A DNA stretch of 64,000 nt from Xanthobacter aminoxidans (GCF_023571765.1 NZ_JAMJXC010000013.1:1-64000); one strand, 5' to 3'. Shown: positions 8,971-17,207, counted from the stretch's first letter. Notes: generated from the letters alone by a model not told the origin. A program made the numbers and translations.

Positions 8971-10827
8971 TCAAGCGCGCAGCAAATCGCCTTCCGGACC
9001 GGACTCCACCGTGCCGCTCACGCTGGAGCCGGCATTTTCGCTCTCGTGGGCGAACTGGGCGAAATAGAATCCGTAGTAGCGACCGCGACGGGCGATCAGC
9101 TCGTCATGGGTGCCGCTCTCCACCACGCGGCCGCCCTCGATCACGCAGATGCGGTCGGCGCGCACCACGGTCTGGAGGCGGTGGGCGATGACGATGGTGG
9201 TGCGCTCGTGGGCCAGTTCCGCCAGCGCCTTCTGCACCTCGGCCTCCGATTCGGAATCGAGGGCGGCGGTGGCCTCGTCGAGGAGCAGGATGGGCGCGTT
9301 CTTCAGGAAGGCGCGGGCGATGGCGATGCGCTGGCGCTGCCCGCCGGAGAGCTGCGCCCCGTGCTCGCCCACGAACGTGTCGTAGCCGTGCTCGAAGCCC
9401 ATGATGAAGGGATGGGCGTGGGCCGCCTTGGCCGCCGCGACGATCTCCTCCTCCGATGCGCCCGGTCGGCCGAAGCCGATGTTCTCCCGGACGGTGCCCG
9501 AGAACAGGTAGACGTCCTGGCTCACCAGGGCCACCGAGGCTCGCACGGAGGTGCGGGAGACGGTGCGGGTGTCGACGCCGTCGATCAGCACGGCGCCGGA
9601 CTGGGGATCGTAGAAGCGCTCGATCAGATTGATGATGGTGGTCTTGCCGCCGCCGGACTGGCCGACCAGCGCAGTCGTCCGGCCGGGCTCCGCCACCAGA
9701 TCGAGGCTGCGCAGCACGTTCTCGCCGGGGCGATAGGCGAACACTACGTCCTTGAACTCCACCCGGCCGCGGGGGCGGGGCAGGGCGCCGACACCGGGGG
9801 AGTCGGCGTCGGGGGCGGGCGCGTCGAGCAGATCGAACAACATGCGCGCGCCCATGACGTGGCTGACCAGCTCCACATGCAGGCGCGACAGCCGCTTGGC
9901 GGGCTCATAGGCCAGCAGCAGGGCGGTGAGCACCGAGAAGAACTGGCCCGGCGAACGGCCGAGCTCGATCACATTGTATCCCGCGTAGAGAATCACGCCG
10001 CCGATGGCGAGGCCGCCCAGAGTCTCCATCAGGGGGCTGGACTTGGCCTGGGTGCGCACGAGGCGGTTGGCGTTGATCTCCACGTCGTCGATGAACTTGT
10101 GGGTGCGCTCCCGCATCACCGGCTCAAGCGTATAGGCCTTCACCGTGCGGATGCCCTGGAACACCTCCATGACGATGGAGGACAGCTTCACGCCCGAGGT
10201 GAAGCCGGTGGTGAAGATGGTCTTGGCCTTCTTGATGAGCTTGCGCGTGCCCAGCACCGCCGCCGGCATCACCACGAGGGCGATGACGGCCAGGAAGGGG
10301 TCCTGTACGAAGGCGACGCCGGCCAGCATCACCAGCGAGAGGAAGTCGCGGCCGATGCTGGTGACGATCAGGTCCAGCGCGCCACGCGCGCCCGCGGCGC
10401 CGGCGGTGAAGCGGGTGGTGATTTCCGCCGTGTGGCGATGGCCGAAATAGGCGGCGTCCTGAAGCATCAGCCGGTCGAAGGCGCGCTTCTGGTTGTCCGC
10501 CACCACCCGGTTGCCGATGCGGGCCATGGTGATGCTCTGCCCGTAGGCCGAGGCGCCCTTGATGATGGAAAGCACCATCACGATACCTGACACTGCCCAC
10601 ACCGCCGCAGGGGTGGGATGCACGAAGATGGCGTTGACGGCATCGTTCATCAGATAGGCGAGGCCGGCCGTGCAGGCGGCCATGGTGCCCATGAAGACGA
10701 AGGCCAGCACATAGCCCTTCCAGTGCTTGCGGCCATCGGACAGGAGGAGGCGCCGCAGGACGGCATTGGTCTCGTCCGAAGAGGGCGGAGGCCCGTGGCG
10801 CTGGGCGGCTTTCGCGTTCATGTACAT
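8971..10827 (-). CDS. ABC exporter, transmembrane and ATPase fused (MsbA-like)
   Basis: A 618-residue half-transporter that would homodimerise in the inner membrane and export a lipid or other hydrophobic substrate. Residues ~35-320 form an ABC type-1 six-helix membrane domain; the C-terminal ~250 residues are the ATPase with Walker A GQSGGGKTT, Q-loop SQDVYLF, signature LSGGQRQR, Walker B ILLLDEATAALD and the switch His in IAHRL. The start at 10827 (MYMNAKAAQ) is chosen because the open frame upstream runs through the tRNA-Cys remnant. Its 5' end lies 164 bases from attL, with divergent orientation to the prophage. Confidence 0.88.
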   Translation of the reverse strand: MYMNAKAAQRHGPPPSSDETNAVLRRLLLSDGRKHWKGYVLAFVFMGTMAACTAGLAYLMNDAVNAIFVHPTPAAVWAVSGIVMVLSIIKGASAYGQSITMARIGNRVVADNQKRAFDRLMLQDAAYFGHRHTAEITTRFTAGAAGARGALDLIVTSIGRDFLSLVMLAGVAFVQDPFLAVIALVVMPAAVLGTRKLIKKAKTIFTTGFTSGVKLSSIVMEVFQGIRTVKAYTLEPVMRERTHKFIDDVEINANRLVRTQAKSSPLMETLGGLAIGGVILYAGYNVIELGRSPGQFFSVLTALLLAYEPAKRLSRLHVELVSHVMGARMLFDLLDAPAPDADSPGVGALPRPRGRVEFKDVVFAYRPGENVLRSLDLVAEPGRTTALVGQSGGGKTTIINLIERFYDPQSGAVLIDGVDTRTVSRTSVRASVALVSQDVYLFSGTVRENIGFGRPGASEEEIVAAAKAAHAHPFIMGFEHGYDTFVGEHGAQLSGGQRQRIAIARAFLKNAPILLLDEATAALDSESEAEVQKALAELAHERTTIVIAHRLQTVVRADRICVIEGGRVVESGTHDELIARRGRYYGFYFAQFAHESENAGSSVSGTVESGPEGDLLRA

Positions 10828-10990
10828 CTCCGGCGGCGTCCGGATGCGGGACCGCTTCGGTGTCCCCATGAACTGCCAGCAAGAGGCTAAGTCAACTTTC
10901 CGGCCCGAGAGCATGCTGCAGCGCAGCGCCGCATATGGGGCAGAAGCTCGGTTATTCCAGGAGCTTCCATTCCGGGAGCTTCGCGGGAAC

Positions 10991-11034
10991 TGGAGGCCAC
11001 GGAGGGAATCGAACCCCCGTACACGGATTTGCAG
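10991..11034 (-). pseudogene. 3' half of tRNA-Cys displaced by prophage integration
   Basis: From the anticodon GCA to the encoded CCA this is the last 44 nt of a tRNA-Cys: anticodon 3' stem, variable loop, T-arm (GGGGG TTCGATT CCCTC) and acceptor 3' strand GTGGCCTCCA. No 5' half follows; phage DNA does. It is the host's original 3' end, left at attL when the phage supplied a replacement 3' end at the other junction. The T-stem differs from the functional copy at 53542-53615. Confidence 0.88.
11018..11034. other. attL core (17 bp)
   Basis: CGTACACGGATTTGCAG matches attR at 53569-53585 exactly. It covers the anticodon loop and 3' side of the anticodon stem of tRNA-Cys, the usual crossover site for tyrosine integrases. 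Flanking homology extends imperfectly to 10991 because both copies encode a tRNA 3' end. Confidence 0.9.
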
Positions 11035-11043
11035 GGCGGTGAC

Positions 11044-11063
11044 AGCCGTGACGTCCGAACGTA
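11044..11063 (-). promoter_or_regulatory. Operator-like repeat, copy 8 (degenerate)
   Basis: Read on the minus strand it starts TACGTTCGGACG, sharing the TACGTTC head of the dispersed phage element but diverging in the tail. It lies just inside attL. Weakest member of the family. Confidence 0.35.
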
Positions 11064-11078
11064 CAGTCCGAAAAAGCG

Positions 11079-11123
11079 TATCCGCAAAGCGGCTTACTGC
11101 CAGAGAAGTCGGCTTTGCGGATA
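11079..11123. repeat. 12-bp inverted repeat between attL and the RNA polymerase gene
   Basis: TATCCGCAAAGC and its exact complement GCTTTGCGGATA are separated by 21 bases. The right arm overlaps the operator-like repeat at 11119-11138. It could bind a dimeric regulator such as an excisionase or the phage repressor, or form a leader hairpin in the polymerase transcript. Confidence 0.7.
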
Positions 11124-11138
11124 ATCCGGCTGAACATA
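11119..11138 (-). promoter_or_regulatory. Operator-like repeat, copy 9, upstream of the phage RNA polymerase gene
   Basis: On the minus strand it reads TATGTTCAGCCGGATTATCC, a close match to the dispersed phage element. It is 15 bases upstream of the RNA polymerase start codon, a good position for blocking expression of the lytic polymerase. Confidence 0.6.
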
Positions 11139-11144
11139 CGGATT

Positions 11145-11170
11145 TGGTGACAAATGGACCTAGTGACAAA
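11145..11170 (+). other. Left arm-type GGTGACAAA sites
   Basis: Two direct copies of (T/A)GTGACAAA at 11145-11154 and 11161-11170 on the left side of the crossover mirror a cluster on the right side (53445-53512). Repeats flanking an att core on both sides are what arm-binding sites of a lambda-type integrase look like. The second copy is inside the RNA polymerase coding sequence. Confidence 0.5.
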
Positions 11171-13640
11171 TTCCGTGGCAATCGAGGACGGCAGCCGCGA
11201 GGCCACGCTTGAGCATTTCATGCGTGAGCGTGGCATTGATCGCATGGAAACCCTGGTCTCCAAGGCGGAGGCGAAGGGGCTCGCCAGCGAGACGCCCGGC
11301 GCTATGAATGCAATCCGGTCCCTCATCCAGCCCATGGCCGATGGCGTGGCCGAACTGTTCGCGGCGGAGCGGGCGCGGAAGATGGGCCGCCCGTCCATCG
11401 TCATGTCGAAGATCGGCGAGATGGAGCCCGACCTCGTCGCTTACCTCACCATCAAGGAAACCATCAATTATGCGGCGGGGCGCTGCCCGCTGGGCCGTCT
11501 GACCCACCACATTGGCTCGGTGCTTGAAGACGAGGTGCGCATGGCGGTGTTCGATAACGCCGCGCCGAAGCTCTACCGGACCGTTGACCGCGACGTGAAA
11601 CGCAAATCGTGGGACGCGGTTCACGCTGAATTGATCTTCTCCGCTGCCGCCAAAGCGGCGGACATCGAGCTTCCTCGGTGGAGCCGTGCCGACAAGATGC
11701 AGGTCGGAACCCGCCTTGTGGACATCCTCATCGAGCGCACTGGGCTCATGACGGCCTTTGATGTCCATGAACGCAAGAACAGCACCGTCAAGGTGGTCGA
11801 GATGACGGAGTTCGGCCGCCGGTGGATCGCCGACTTCAACGGCAAGGCCGGCCTTCTCCGCCCCTCGCTCACGCCCACCGTCGTCCCTCCCGTCAAGTGG
11901 GTAGGGACCACCGGGGGTGGCTATTTGACGCACGCAATCCGCAGCTTTTGCGTCGTGAAGCGGACCTACCGTTCCCATGTCGAAGCCCTGAAGGCGGCGC
12001 CAGGGATGCCCGCCATCTACCGGGCCATGAACGCCATCCAGGAAACGCCGTGGGCGATCAATGGGAAGGTCCTCGACGTCATGCTGGAGGCGGACGAGCG
12101 CGGCATCCTCCTTCCTGGGATGCCCCCGCCCAACCCGAACCCGCTTCCCGAACGGCCGGCCGACATCGACACCAACGAGGCCGTGCGGCGGGCCTGGAAG
12201 GAGAAAGCGAAGCTCGTCTATGAGCAGAACGCGGAGGACGAAGGCCGGCGGCTTGAGCTGGCGCAGCTCCTGACGATAGGGAAGGAGTATCGGGGCGACG
12301 CGCAGATTTATTTTCCGCAACAGCTTGACTTTCGCGGAAGAGTCTACTCCATCCCCAACACGCTGCACCCGCAAGGCTCCGATCGTGGCAAGGCTCTTCT
12401 GCACTTCGGCCCCGGCAAGCCCCTCGGAGATACCGGGCTGCGCTGGCTGGGCATCCACGGCGCCAACGAGTTTGGTGTGGACAAGGTCAGCTTCGACGAC
12501 CGCGTCGCCTGGGCCATGGAGCACCGGGAGGCCGCCGCTGCCTGCGCCCGCGATCCGTTCTCGAACCGCTGGTGGACCGAGGCGGACAAGCCTTGGGAGT
12601 TCCTGTCGTGGTGCTTCGAGTTCGGCGCCATCGACTGGAGCAACAGCCCCGAAGCCTTCGTGTCCCACCTCCCCGTCGCCCAGGACGGGAGCTGCAACGG
12701 GCTCCAACATTTCAGCGCCATGCTGCGCGACCCTGTCGGCGGCGCGGCGGTTAACCTCGTGCCCTCCGACGTCCCGCAGGACATCTATCAGCGGGTGGCG
12801 GATCGCGCGGTTGAGCGGTTGGCAAAGGAAGTGGCTGATGCCCGTGCCGAGGGGCGGGAGGACGAGAAGGCTCGCTGGGCTTATGGCTGGCTGGCGTTCG
12901 GCCTCAACCGGAAGATCACCAAGCGCCCGGTCATGGTGCTGCCCTATGGGGGCACGATGACGAGCTGCCTGGAGTACACCCGCGCCGCTGTCCGCGAGCA
13001 GATCAAGGATGGAAAGGGGCACAACTTCGGCGACGAGTTGCCCAAGGCGGAAGCCTATCTGGCCTCCACCATCTGGGCCGCCATCGGCGACGTGGTGGTC
13101 GCGGCGCGGGCCGTTATGTCGTGGCTTCAGAAGGTCGCGCGGGTGGCCGCGAAGGCGGGCGTCCCGCTCCAGTGGACCACCCCGAGCGGCTTCGTGGCGC
13201 ACCAGGAGTACCGCGACTTGCGTCGCCGCCGTGTGGAGAGCCGCCTTCGGGGGGCCGTGGTCAAGGTCTACTATCAAGAAGACACGGACCAGCTCAACGT
13301 CAGCCGGCAGGCCCTGGGCATCTCGCCCAACTTCGTGCACAGCATGGATGCCAGCGCCATGATGCTCACCATCAACAGGTGCCTTGACGATGGCATCGGT
13401 GCCTTCGCCATGATCCACGACAGCTATGGGACCTACGCGGCCGACACCGACCGGCTGTCGCAGCACCTGCGCTCGGCCTTCGTGGATATGTATGAAGAGC
13501 ACGATGTGCTGCGTGAGTTCCGGGATGCCGTGGTCGCGGCCCTTCCTCCAGAGGCGTCGGAGTTCGACATCCCTCCGCTCCCACGGATGGGAACCCTCGA
13601 TCTTCAACGGGTGCGGGAGTCCGCCTACTTCTTTGCTTAG
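11154..13640 (+). CDS. T7-like single-subunit DNA-directed RNA polymerase (gp1)
   Basis: Transcribes the phage middle and late genes from phage-specific promoters. The 828-residue protein is near T7 length (883). Catalytic motifs are all present: DGSCNGLQHFSAMLRD with catalytic Asp ~511, the K-helix RKITKRPVMVLPYGG with Lys ~590 and Tyr ~598, PNFVHSMDASAMM, and HDSYGTY with catalytic Asp ~756. The ATG at 11154 begins MDLVTNSVAIEDG. It is the first gene inside attL, so in the lysogen no early phage promoter lies upstream on the same molecule; in the circular form it would follow the integrase gene. Operator-like repeats and an inverted repeat precede it. Confidence 0.97.
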   Translation: MDLVTNSVAIEDGSREATLEHFMRERGIDRMETLVSKAEAKGLASETPGAMNAIRSLIQPMADGVAELFAAERARKMGRPSIVMSKIGEMEPDLVAYLTIKETINYAAGRCPLGRLTHHIGSVLEDEVRMAVFDNAAPKLYRTVDRDVKRKSWDAVHAELIFSAAAKAADIELPRWSRADKMQVGTRLVDILIERTGLMTAFDVHERKNSTVKVVEMTEFGRRWIADFNGKAGLLRPSLTPTVVPPVKWVGTTGGGYLTHAIRSFCVVKRTYRSHVEALKAAPGMPAIYRAMNAIQETPWAINGKVLDVMLEADERGILLPGMPPPNPNPLPERPADIDTNEAVRRAWKEKAKLVYEQNAEDEGRRLELAQLLTIGKEYRGDAQIYFPQQLDFRGRVYSIPNTLHPQGSDRGKALLHFGPGKPLGDTGLRWLGIHGANEFGVDKVSFDDRVAWAMEHREAAAACARDPFSNRWWTEADKPWEFLSWCFEFGAIDWSNSPEAFVSHLPVAQDGSCNGLQHFSAMLRDPVGGAAVNLVPSDVPQDIYQRVADRAVERLAKEVADARAEGREDEKARWAYGWLAFGLNRKITKRPVMVLPYGGTMTSCLEYTRAAVREQIKDGKGHNFGDELPKAEAYLASTIWAAIGDVVVAARAVMSWLQKVARVAAKAGVPLQWTTPSGFVAHQEYRDLRRRRVESRLRGAVVKVYYQEDTDQLNVSRQALGISPNFVHSMDASAMMLTINRCLDDGIGAFAMIHDSYGTYAADTDRLSQHLRSAFVDMYEEHDVLREFRDAVVAALPPEASEFDIPPLPRMGTLDLQRVRESAYFFA

Positions 13641-13644
13641 AAGG

Positions 13645-13664
13645 TACGTTCAGGCGTAATAAAC
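13645..13664 (+). promoter_or_regulatory. Operator-like repeat, copy 7, after the RNA polymerase gene
   Basis: TACGTTCAGGCGTAATAAAC starts 5 bases after the polymerase stop codon and 10 bases before phage promoter P1. It matches the head of the dispersed element. The site also forms one arm of an imperfect hairpin with CGCTCGAACG. Confidence 0.5.
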
Positions 13665-13674
13665 GCTCGAACGG

Positions 13675-13694
13675 ACTTTCCCGCCACTCTTGCC
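13675..13694 (+). promoter_or_regulatory. Candidate phage RNA polymerase promoter P1
   Basis: ACTTTCCCGCCACTCTTGCC differs at one position from P2 (23729) and P3 (48058). The CACTCTAG core shared by P2 and P3 resembles CACTATAG, the melting/start region of T7 and SP6 promoters. P1 lies in the gap between the polymerase gene and the DNA-metabolism genes, where T7 has its first class II promoters. Confidence 0.75.
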
Positions 13695-13714
13695 TAAATT
13701 GGAACATCCAGCCC

Positions 13715-13903
13715 ATGAACGCTTCTCCTAAGCCTTCCATCACCATCCGCATCGGCGCTGCCCATTGGGACGCCACCCTGGCGGACGGGACCAACTTCGA
13801 CTTCGCGAGCATGACCTCGAACGAGCGCCGGCAGTGGTACCGGGCGTTCGGCGACATCGTCTGGGACACCTATGGCCACAACGTGAAGGGGGCTCGCCGG
13901 TGA
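13715..13903 (+). CDS. Small phage protein, unknown
   Basis: A 62-residue protein (MNASPKPSITIRIGAAHWDATL...). It begins 20 bases after the P1 promoter and would be first on its transcript. The sequence suggests a beta hairpin and a Trp-rich helix (RRQWYRAFGDIVWDTYGHN). Its stop overlaps the start of the lipoprotein gene (TGATG). No family recognised. Confidence 0.65.
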   Translation: MNASPKPSITIRIGAAHWDATLADGTNFDFASMTSNERRQWYRAFGDIVWDTYGHNVKGARR

Positions 13904-14148
13904 TGAAGCGCTTCCTCATCGCCGCCCTGGCCGTCGCCGGGCTGACCCTCGCCGGCTGCGAGGATGGCAGCTACTTCAACGCCAACACCAAGCAGCTCAA
14001 GTCCGACAAGGTCGGCCGCCTCGAAGCGTCCGGAGATGACCTTCGCGTCTACGAGTTCACGCCACAGTCCGACCCGACGAAGCAGTGCGTCTTCGTGGCC
14101 GGAGACAAGAAGGGTGGTCTCGTCTGCTTCGACAAGCGCCGGCCGTGA
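13903..14148 (+). CDS. Phage-encoded lipoprotein, unknown role
   Basis: An 81-residue protein with a lipoprotein signal: MKRFLIAALAVAGLTLAGCEDG, lipobox LAGC with Cys ~20. The mature part is a small polar domain with two further Cys (KQCVFVAGDK, LVCFDK) that could form a disulfide in the periplasm. A lipoprotein in the early/middle region of a temperate phage may block superinfection or DNA entry; that role is only inferred from location and type. Confidence 0.7.
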   Translation: MKRFLIAALAVAGLTLAGCEDGSYFNANTKQLKSDKVGRLEASGDDLRVYEFTPQSDPTKQCVFVAGDKKGGLVCFDKRRP

Positions 14149-14216
14149 TCCGCAAGTTCCTTGCCTTCCTCTCCGACCTTCTCCTCGACACCTACAACAA
14201 CGACAGGAACCCCTGA
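14145..14216 (+). CDS. Possible 23-residue phage peptide
   Basis: GTG-started frame overlapping the lipoprotein stop (GTGA), reading VIRKFLAFLSDLLLDTYNN... to a stop at 14216, just before the next gene. The four-base overlap and gap-filling fit suggest translation; size and composition give no function. Confidence 0.35.
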   Translation: MIRKFLAFLSDLLLDTYNNDRNP

Positions 14217-14217
14217 A

Positions 14218-14460
14218 ATGAACGACACCACCACTGCCCCCGCCTTCACCGACATCTTCGGCAATGACATCCGCATCGGCGACGAAGTGGCCCATGTGAA
14301 GCGCGGCCCCGGCGGCTACATGAGCATCCCCGTGACCAAGGTGGAGGGCTTCACCGCCGCCATGGTGGTCATGGAGAGCGGCCTCAAGGCCCGCCCGCAC
14401 CTTGTCGTCGTGAACACCGCCGCCCGCACCGCCGTCAGCGAAGAGGTGGCCGCCGAGTGA
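14218..14460 (+). CDS. Small phage protein, unknown
   Basis: An 80-residue protein (MNDTTTAPAFTDIFGNDIRIGDEVAHVKRGPGGYMSIPV by composition a small beta-barrel, SH3- or KOW-like pattern). The stop overlaps the GTG start of the next gene (GTGA). No known domain assigned. Confidence 0.65.
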   Translation: MNDTTTAPAFTDIFGNDIRIGDEVAHVKRGPGGYMSIPVTKVEGFTAAMVVMESGLKARPHLVVVNTAARTAVSEEVAAE

Positions 14461-14717
14461 ACCCCGACACGCTCGTCAACGCGCCTTCCGAGGCGGTTGC
14501 GAAGGTGGCGATGACGCTCCTCGACCGTCTCCAGGATCACCCGCCGGCCCTCCAGTGCGCCGGCCTCGCCTCGGTCTTCCTGGCCGCCTGCCGGGTGCAC
14601 CGAGTGAACCCCCACGAAGTCCTCAACGTCGCCCAGAACCTCATGGCCGACACCATCCACGGCGAGCGTCCCGAGTTCCGGGCGCTGCGCCTCTATGCGG
14701 AGCACGAGCTGAAATGA
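14457..14717 (+). CDS. Small phage protein, unknown
   Basis: An 86-residue helical protein starting at GTG 14457. It contains a Leu/Ala-rich helix pair (AVAKVAMTLLDRLQDHPPALQCAGLASVFLAACRVH), a pattern seen in small helper proteins of T7-like phages. Translationally coupled to both neighbours by 4-base overlaps. Confidence 0.65.
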   Translation: MNPDTLVNAPSEAVAKVAMTLLDRLQDHPPALQCAGLASVFLAACRVHRVNPHEVLNVAQNLMADTIHGERPEFRALRLYAEHELK

Positions 14718-15049
14718 ACATCCACGGCACCATCAACATGGGCGACGTCAACATCACCTTCACCGACGAGGGCCTCGCCATCGACGGCGCCATGCCGAAC
14801 ACCATTCGTTCCGGCCTCGCCATCGGTGCCTCCATCGTGACCCAGGTCCTCATCGACTGCGGCGCGTCGGAGCATGCGTTCGGCACCGCTTTCCTGAATG
14901 CGTTCGGCGACTATGCCGTCCAGGCCGCCAATCAGGCCGAGGAGCAGGCGGTCGCCCAGGCGCTCGATGCCATCAAGGAGATGCTCGCCGAGGCCATCTT
15001 CGAGCAGGAAGAGTTCGACCTCTTCGACCCCAAGCACAGCGGCGAGTGA
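14714..15049 (+). CDS. Small phage protein, unknown
   Basis: A 111-residue acidic protein. The N-terminal ~35 residues alternate as beta strands (MNIHGTINMGDVNITFTDEG); the C-terminal half is an Ala/Glu-rich helix ending EEFDLFDPKHSGE. The ATG overlaps the previous stop. Function unknown. Confidence 0.65.
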   Translation: MNIHGTINMGDVNITFTDEGLAIDGAMPNTIRSGLAIGASIVTQVLIDCGASEHAFGTAFLNAFGDYAVQAANQAEEQAVAQALDAIKEMLAEAIFEQEEFDLFDPKHSGE

Positions 15050-15132
15050 ACGCATCCGGCGCGTCCGAGCCGTGCCCAAGTGGTACGGCCGGACGTACTG
15101 GTTTCCCTCTTCAGGAATTTGGAGCACACCAA

Positions 15133-15885
15133 ATGAACGCGCATTCTGCCTACGCCTCCTCCAACGGCATCGTCACTCTCCGCCCCATCGTCACCCGTGG
15201 CGCCGCCGGCCGGCCCGTCACCAACTCGCGGGACGTCGCCCGGTACTTCGGGAAACGGCATGACGACGTGCTGAAGGCCATCAAATCCTTGCTGGATCAG
15301 GCTCCGTCCATTGCCCGCAATTTTGCGGCCAATGAGGTCGAGGTGAAGGTCGGGTTCGGAACACGCAAGTCTCCCACTTACGACATGGACCGGGACGGCT
15401 TCACGCTCCTGGCGATGGGCTTCACCGGCCCCAAGGCGCTCCAGTTCAAGATGGCCTACATCGCCGAGTTCAACGCGATGGAAGCCGAGCTGAACGCGGC
15501 CGTCGAGAAGTCCCCCTTCCAGCTCCCTGACTTCACGGACCCCGCCGCTGCCGCCCGTGCCTGGGCGGATCAAGTGGAAGCTCGGGCGCTGTCCGACAAG
15601 CGGGCTGCCAAGGCGGAGAAGTTTATCGCTGACGAGTTCGGCTACGTCACGGTGGGTGAGTTCGTCCGGCAGAATGGGGCTGCCAACTTCCGCCGGCATG
15701 GACTCACCAATCAGAAGCTCGGGCAGCAGGCCAAGACCTTGGCGCTCCTTCGCGGCATCGAAGTTCGGGAGGAGATGCAGGAATACACCGACGAGTTCGG
15801 GGACACCTACGTCAACACGCTTCGGGTTCACCGCCGCGACCTCCTTATTGAGGTGTGCGGTCGCTACGGAATTGACGCCCGGTGA
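15133..15885 (+). CDS. Rha-family phage regulatory protein
   Basis: A 250-residue protein of the Rha / pRha family first known from temperate lambdoid phages, where it interferes with growth in certain hosts. The Rha domain covers ~residues 20-125: TNSRDVARYFGKRHDDVLKAIK, then YDMDRDGFTLLAMGFTGPKALQFKMAYI. A second C-terminal DNA-binding-like region holds FVRQNGAANFRRHGLTNQKLGQQAK and YVNTLRVHRRDLLIEV, like the ANT/KilA-C type. I use ATG 15133, preceded by TTTGGAG; an upstream GTG at 15046 would add 29 implausible residues. Confidence 0.85.
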   Translation: MNAHSAYASSNGIVTLRPIVTRGAAGRPVTNSRDVARYFGKRHDDVLKAIKSLLDQAPSIARNFAANEVEVKVGFGTRKSPTYDMDRDGFTLLAMGFTGPKALQFKMAYIAEFNAMEAELNAAVEKSPFQLPDFTDPAAAARAWADQVEARALSDKRAAKAEKFIADEFGYVTVGEFVRQNGAANFRRHGLTNQKLGQQAKTLALLRGIEVREEMQEYTDEFGDTYVNTLRVHRRDLLIEVCGRYGIDAR

Positions 15886-16028
15886 ACGACATGCCCCGCG
15901 CCCTGCGCATCGCCAAGCTCTATTGGGCTGACGGCCAACCCATCCCCATCGACCTCTTTCTCGAACTCCTGGACCTGGGCCTCGACGCCCAGGCCCTGGA
16001 AGACGAACACCTCTACAACCAGGACTGA
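15882..16028 (+). CDS. Small phage protein, unknown
   Basis: A 48-residue acidic protein starting at GTG 15882 (GTGA overlap with the Rha stop): a basic head (PRALRIAKLYW) and an acidic Leu-rich helix (LFLELLDLGLDAQALEDEH). The size and acidic character could suit an inhibitor of a host protein, but nothing specific is recognised. Confidence 0.55.
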   Translation: MNDMPRALRIAKLYWADGQPIPIDLFLELLDLGLDAQALEDEHLYNQD

Positions 16029-16037
16029 GACACAACA

Positions 16038-16742
16038 TTGGCTGACAAGAAGAAGCGGAACAAGATCAAGATCGGCAGCTTCGTGAGCCCCATCGGCATC
16101 GCGAGTTACCCGCATCTGAACAAGCCGGACACCAAGTGGAATGAAGCCGGCGAGTACCGCTGCACTCTTATCTACGACGAAGACGTCGCTGAAAACCTCC
16201 GCCCCAAGCTCGAAGAACTTCTCGACAAGGGCTTCGAGACCATGAAGAAGGAGCACTATGGCGACAACCCCAACACCGCCAAAGCGAAGCGCTGCGCCAA
16301 GCTCGACGTTCCGCTGAAGGCGGTGGAGGACGAGGAGGGTAACGAGACCGGCACCTACAAGCTGTCCCCGAAGAAGACGGCGTCCGGCGTCAAGAAGGAC
16401 GGCACGCCCTGGACGGCCAAGGTTCAGGTCTTCGACAGCAAGGGCAAGAAGCTGAGCCCGGTCCCGTCCATCTGGGGCGGCTCCAAGCTCCGGGCCGACA
16501 TCGACGTCTACGCCTACTTCGCCGCCAAGGACAACGCCATCGGCATCACCCTGGAGCTGGTTGGCGTCCAGGTTATCGAGCTGGTGGCCGGTTCCGGCGA
16601 GCGTGAGAGCGCCTTCGGTGAGGTCGAGGGCGGCTATGTGGCCTCCGAAGAGGAGGGCTTCGGTCGCGGCTCCGGTGAGGACGACGGCGAAGACGACAGC
16701 TCCTCCTCCGACGATGACGACGAGGGCTCGGCCGACTTCTGA
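16038..16742 (+). CDS. Single-stranded DNA-binding protein, T7 gp2.5-like
   Basis: Coats ssDNA and recruits polymerase and primase-helicase during phage replication. The 234-residue protein (T7 gp2.5 is 232) starts at TTG 16038 (MADKKKRNKIKIGSFVSPIG), has an OB-fold-type body and a very acidic tail with GEDDGEDDSSSSDDDDEGS ending in Phe. The acidic tail with terminal aromatic residue is the gp2.5 hallmark and contacts gp4 and gp5 in T7. Its stop overlaps the endonuclease start (TGATG). Confidence 0.92.
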   Translation: MADKKKRNKIKIGSFVSPIGIASYPHLNKPDTKWNEAGEYRCTLIYDEDVAENLRPKLEELLDKGFETMKKEHYGDNPNTAKAKRCAKLDVPLKAVEDEEGNETGTYKLSPKKTASGVKKDGTPWTAKVQVFDSKGKKLSPVPSIWGGSKLRADIDVYAYFAAKDNAIGITLELVGVQVIELVAGSGERESAFGEVEGGYVASEEEGFGRGSGEDDGEDDSSSSDDDDEGSADF

Positions 16743-17200
16743 TGGCAGTGACGAAAGACCGGGGCGTGGTCGAAGGCTATCGCTCCGGTCTCGAAGAGAA
16801 GCTCGCCGACCAGCTCAACCGGGCCGGCGAGCCCGTGGTCTATGAACAGTTCAAGCTGCGCTACACGCAGCCCGAGAAGCCCCGCACCTACACGCCGGAC
16901 TTCATCCTCCACAACGGCATCATCATCGAAAGCAAGGGGCGCTTCGTCACCGCCGACAGGCAGAAGCACCTCTTCATCAAGGCCGATCATCCCGCCTTGG
17001 ATGTCCGCTTCGTCTTCTCAAATTCCCGGTCCCGCATCGGCAAGGCTAGCCCCACCACCTACGCCATGTGGTGTGAGCGCAATGGATTTCTGTTTGCCGA
17101 CAAGTGGATACCGCAGGAGTGGCTCGACGAGCCTCTCGACCTCACACGCATGATCGCCGCGAAGGCGGCCCTCGGCTGGGACCCGCCGTCCTGGCCCTGA
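16742..17200 (+). CDS. Endonuclease I (Holliday junction resolvase), T7 gp3-like
   Basis: Cuts branched DNA to debranch concatemers and helps degrade host DNA. 152 residues (T7 gp3 is 149). The PD-(D/E)XK-type active site is visible: YRSGLEEKLADQL (Glu), YTPDFIL (Asp) and IIIESKGRF (Glu-x-Lys), followed by DRQKHLFIKADHPALDVRFVFSN and SKI-type SRSRIGKASPTTYAMWCE. Position between ssDNA-binding protein and primase matches T7. Confidence 0.95.
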   Translation: MAVTKDRGVVEGYRSGLEEKLADQLNRAGEPVVYEQFKLRYTQPEKPRTYTPDFILHNGIIIESKGRFVTADRQKHLFIKADHPALDVRFVFSNSRSRIGKASPTTYAMWCERNGFLFADKWIPQEWLDEPLDLTRMIAAKAALGWDPPSWP

Positions 17201-17207
17201 TCTTCAC

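Noticed and set aside
9046-10590. 514-codon open frame antisense to the ABC exporter
   Set aside because: Complement of a gene with every Walker and signature motif in place; composition typical of a shadow frame.
11160-13607. 815-codon open frame antisense to the RNA polymerase gene
   Set aside because: Shadow frame caused by strong GC bias at codon position 3; low-complexity His/Arg/Gly/Val composition and no domain, while the + strand encodes all RNA polymerase motifs.
15068-15087. Further operator-like repeat near TACGGCCGGACGTACTGG
   Set aside because: Only about half of the positions match the consensus; not better than chance in GC-rich DNA.
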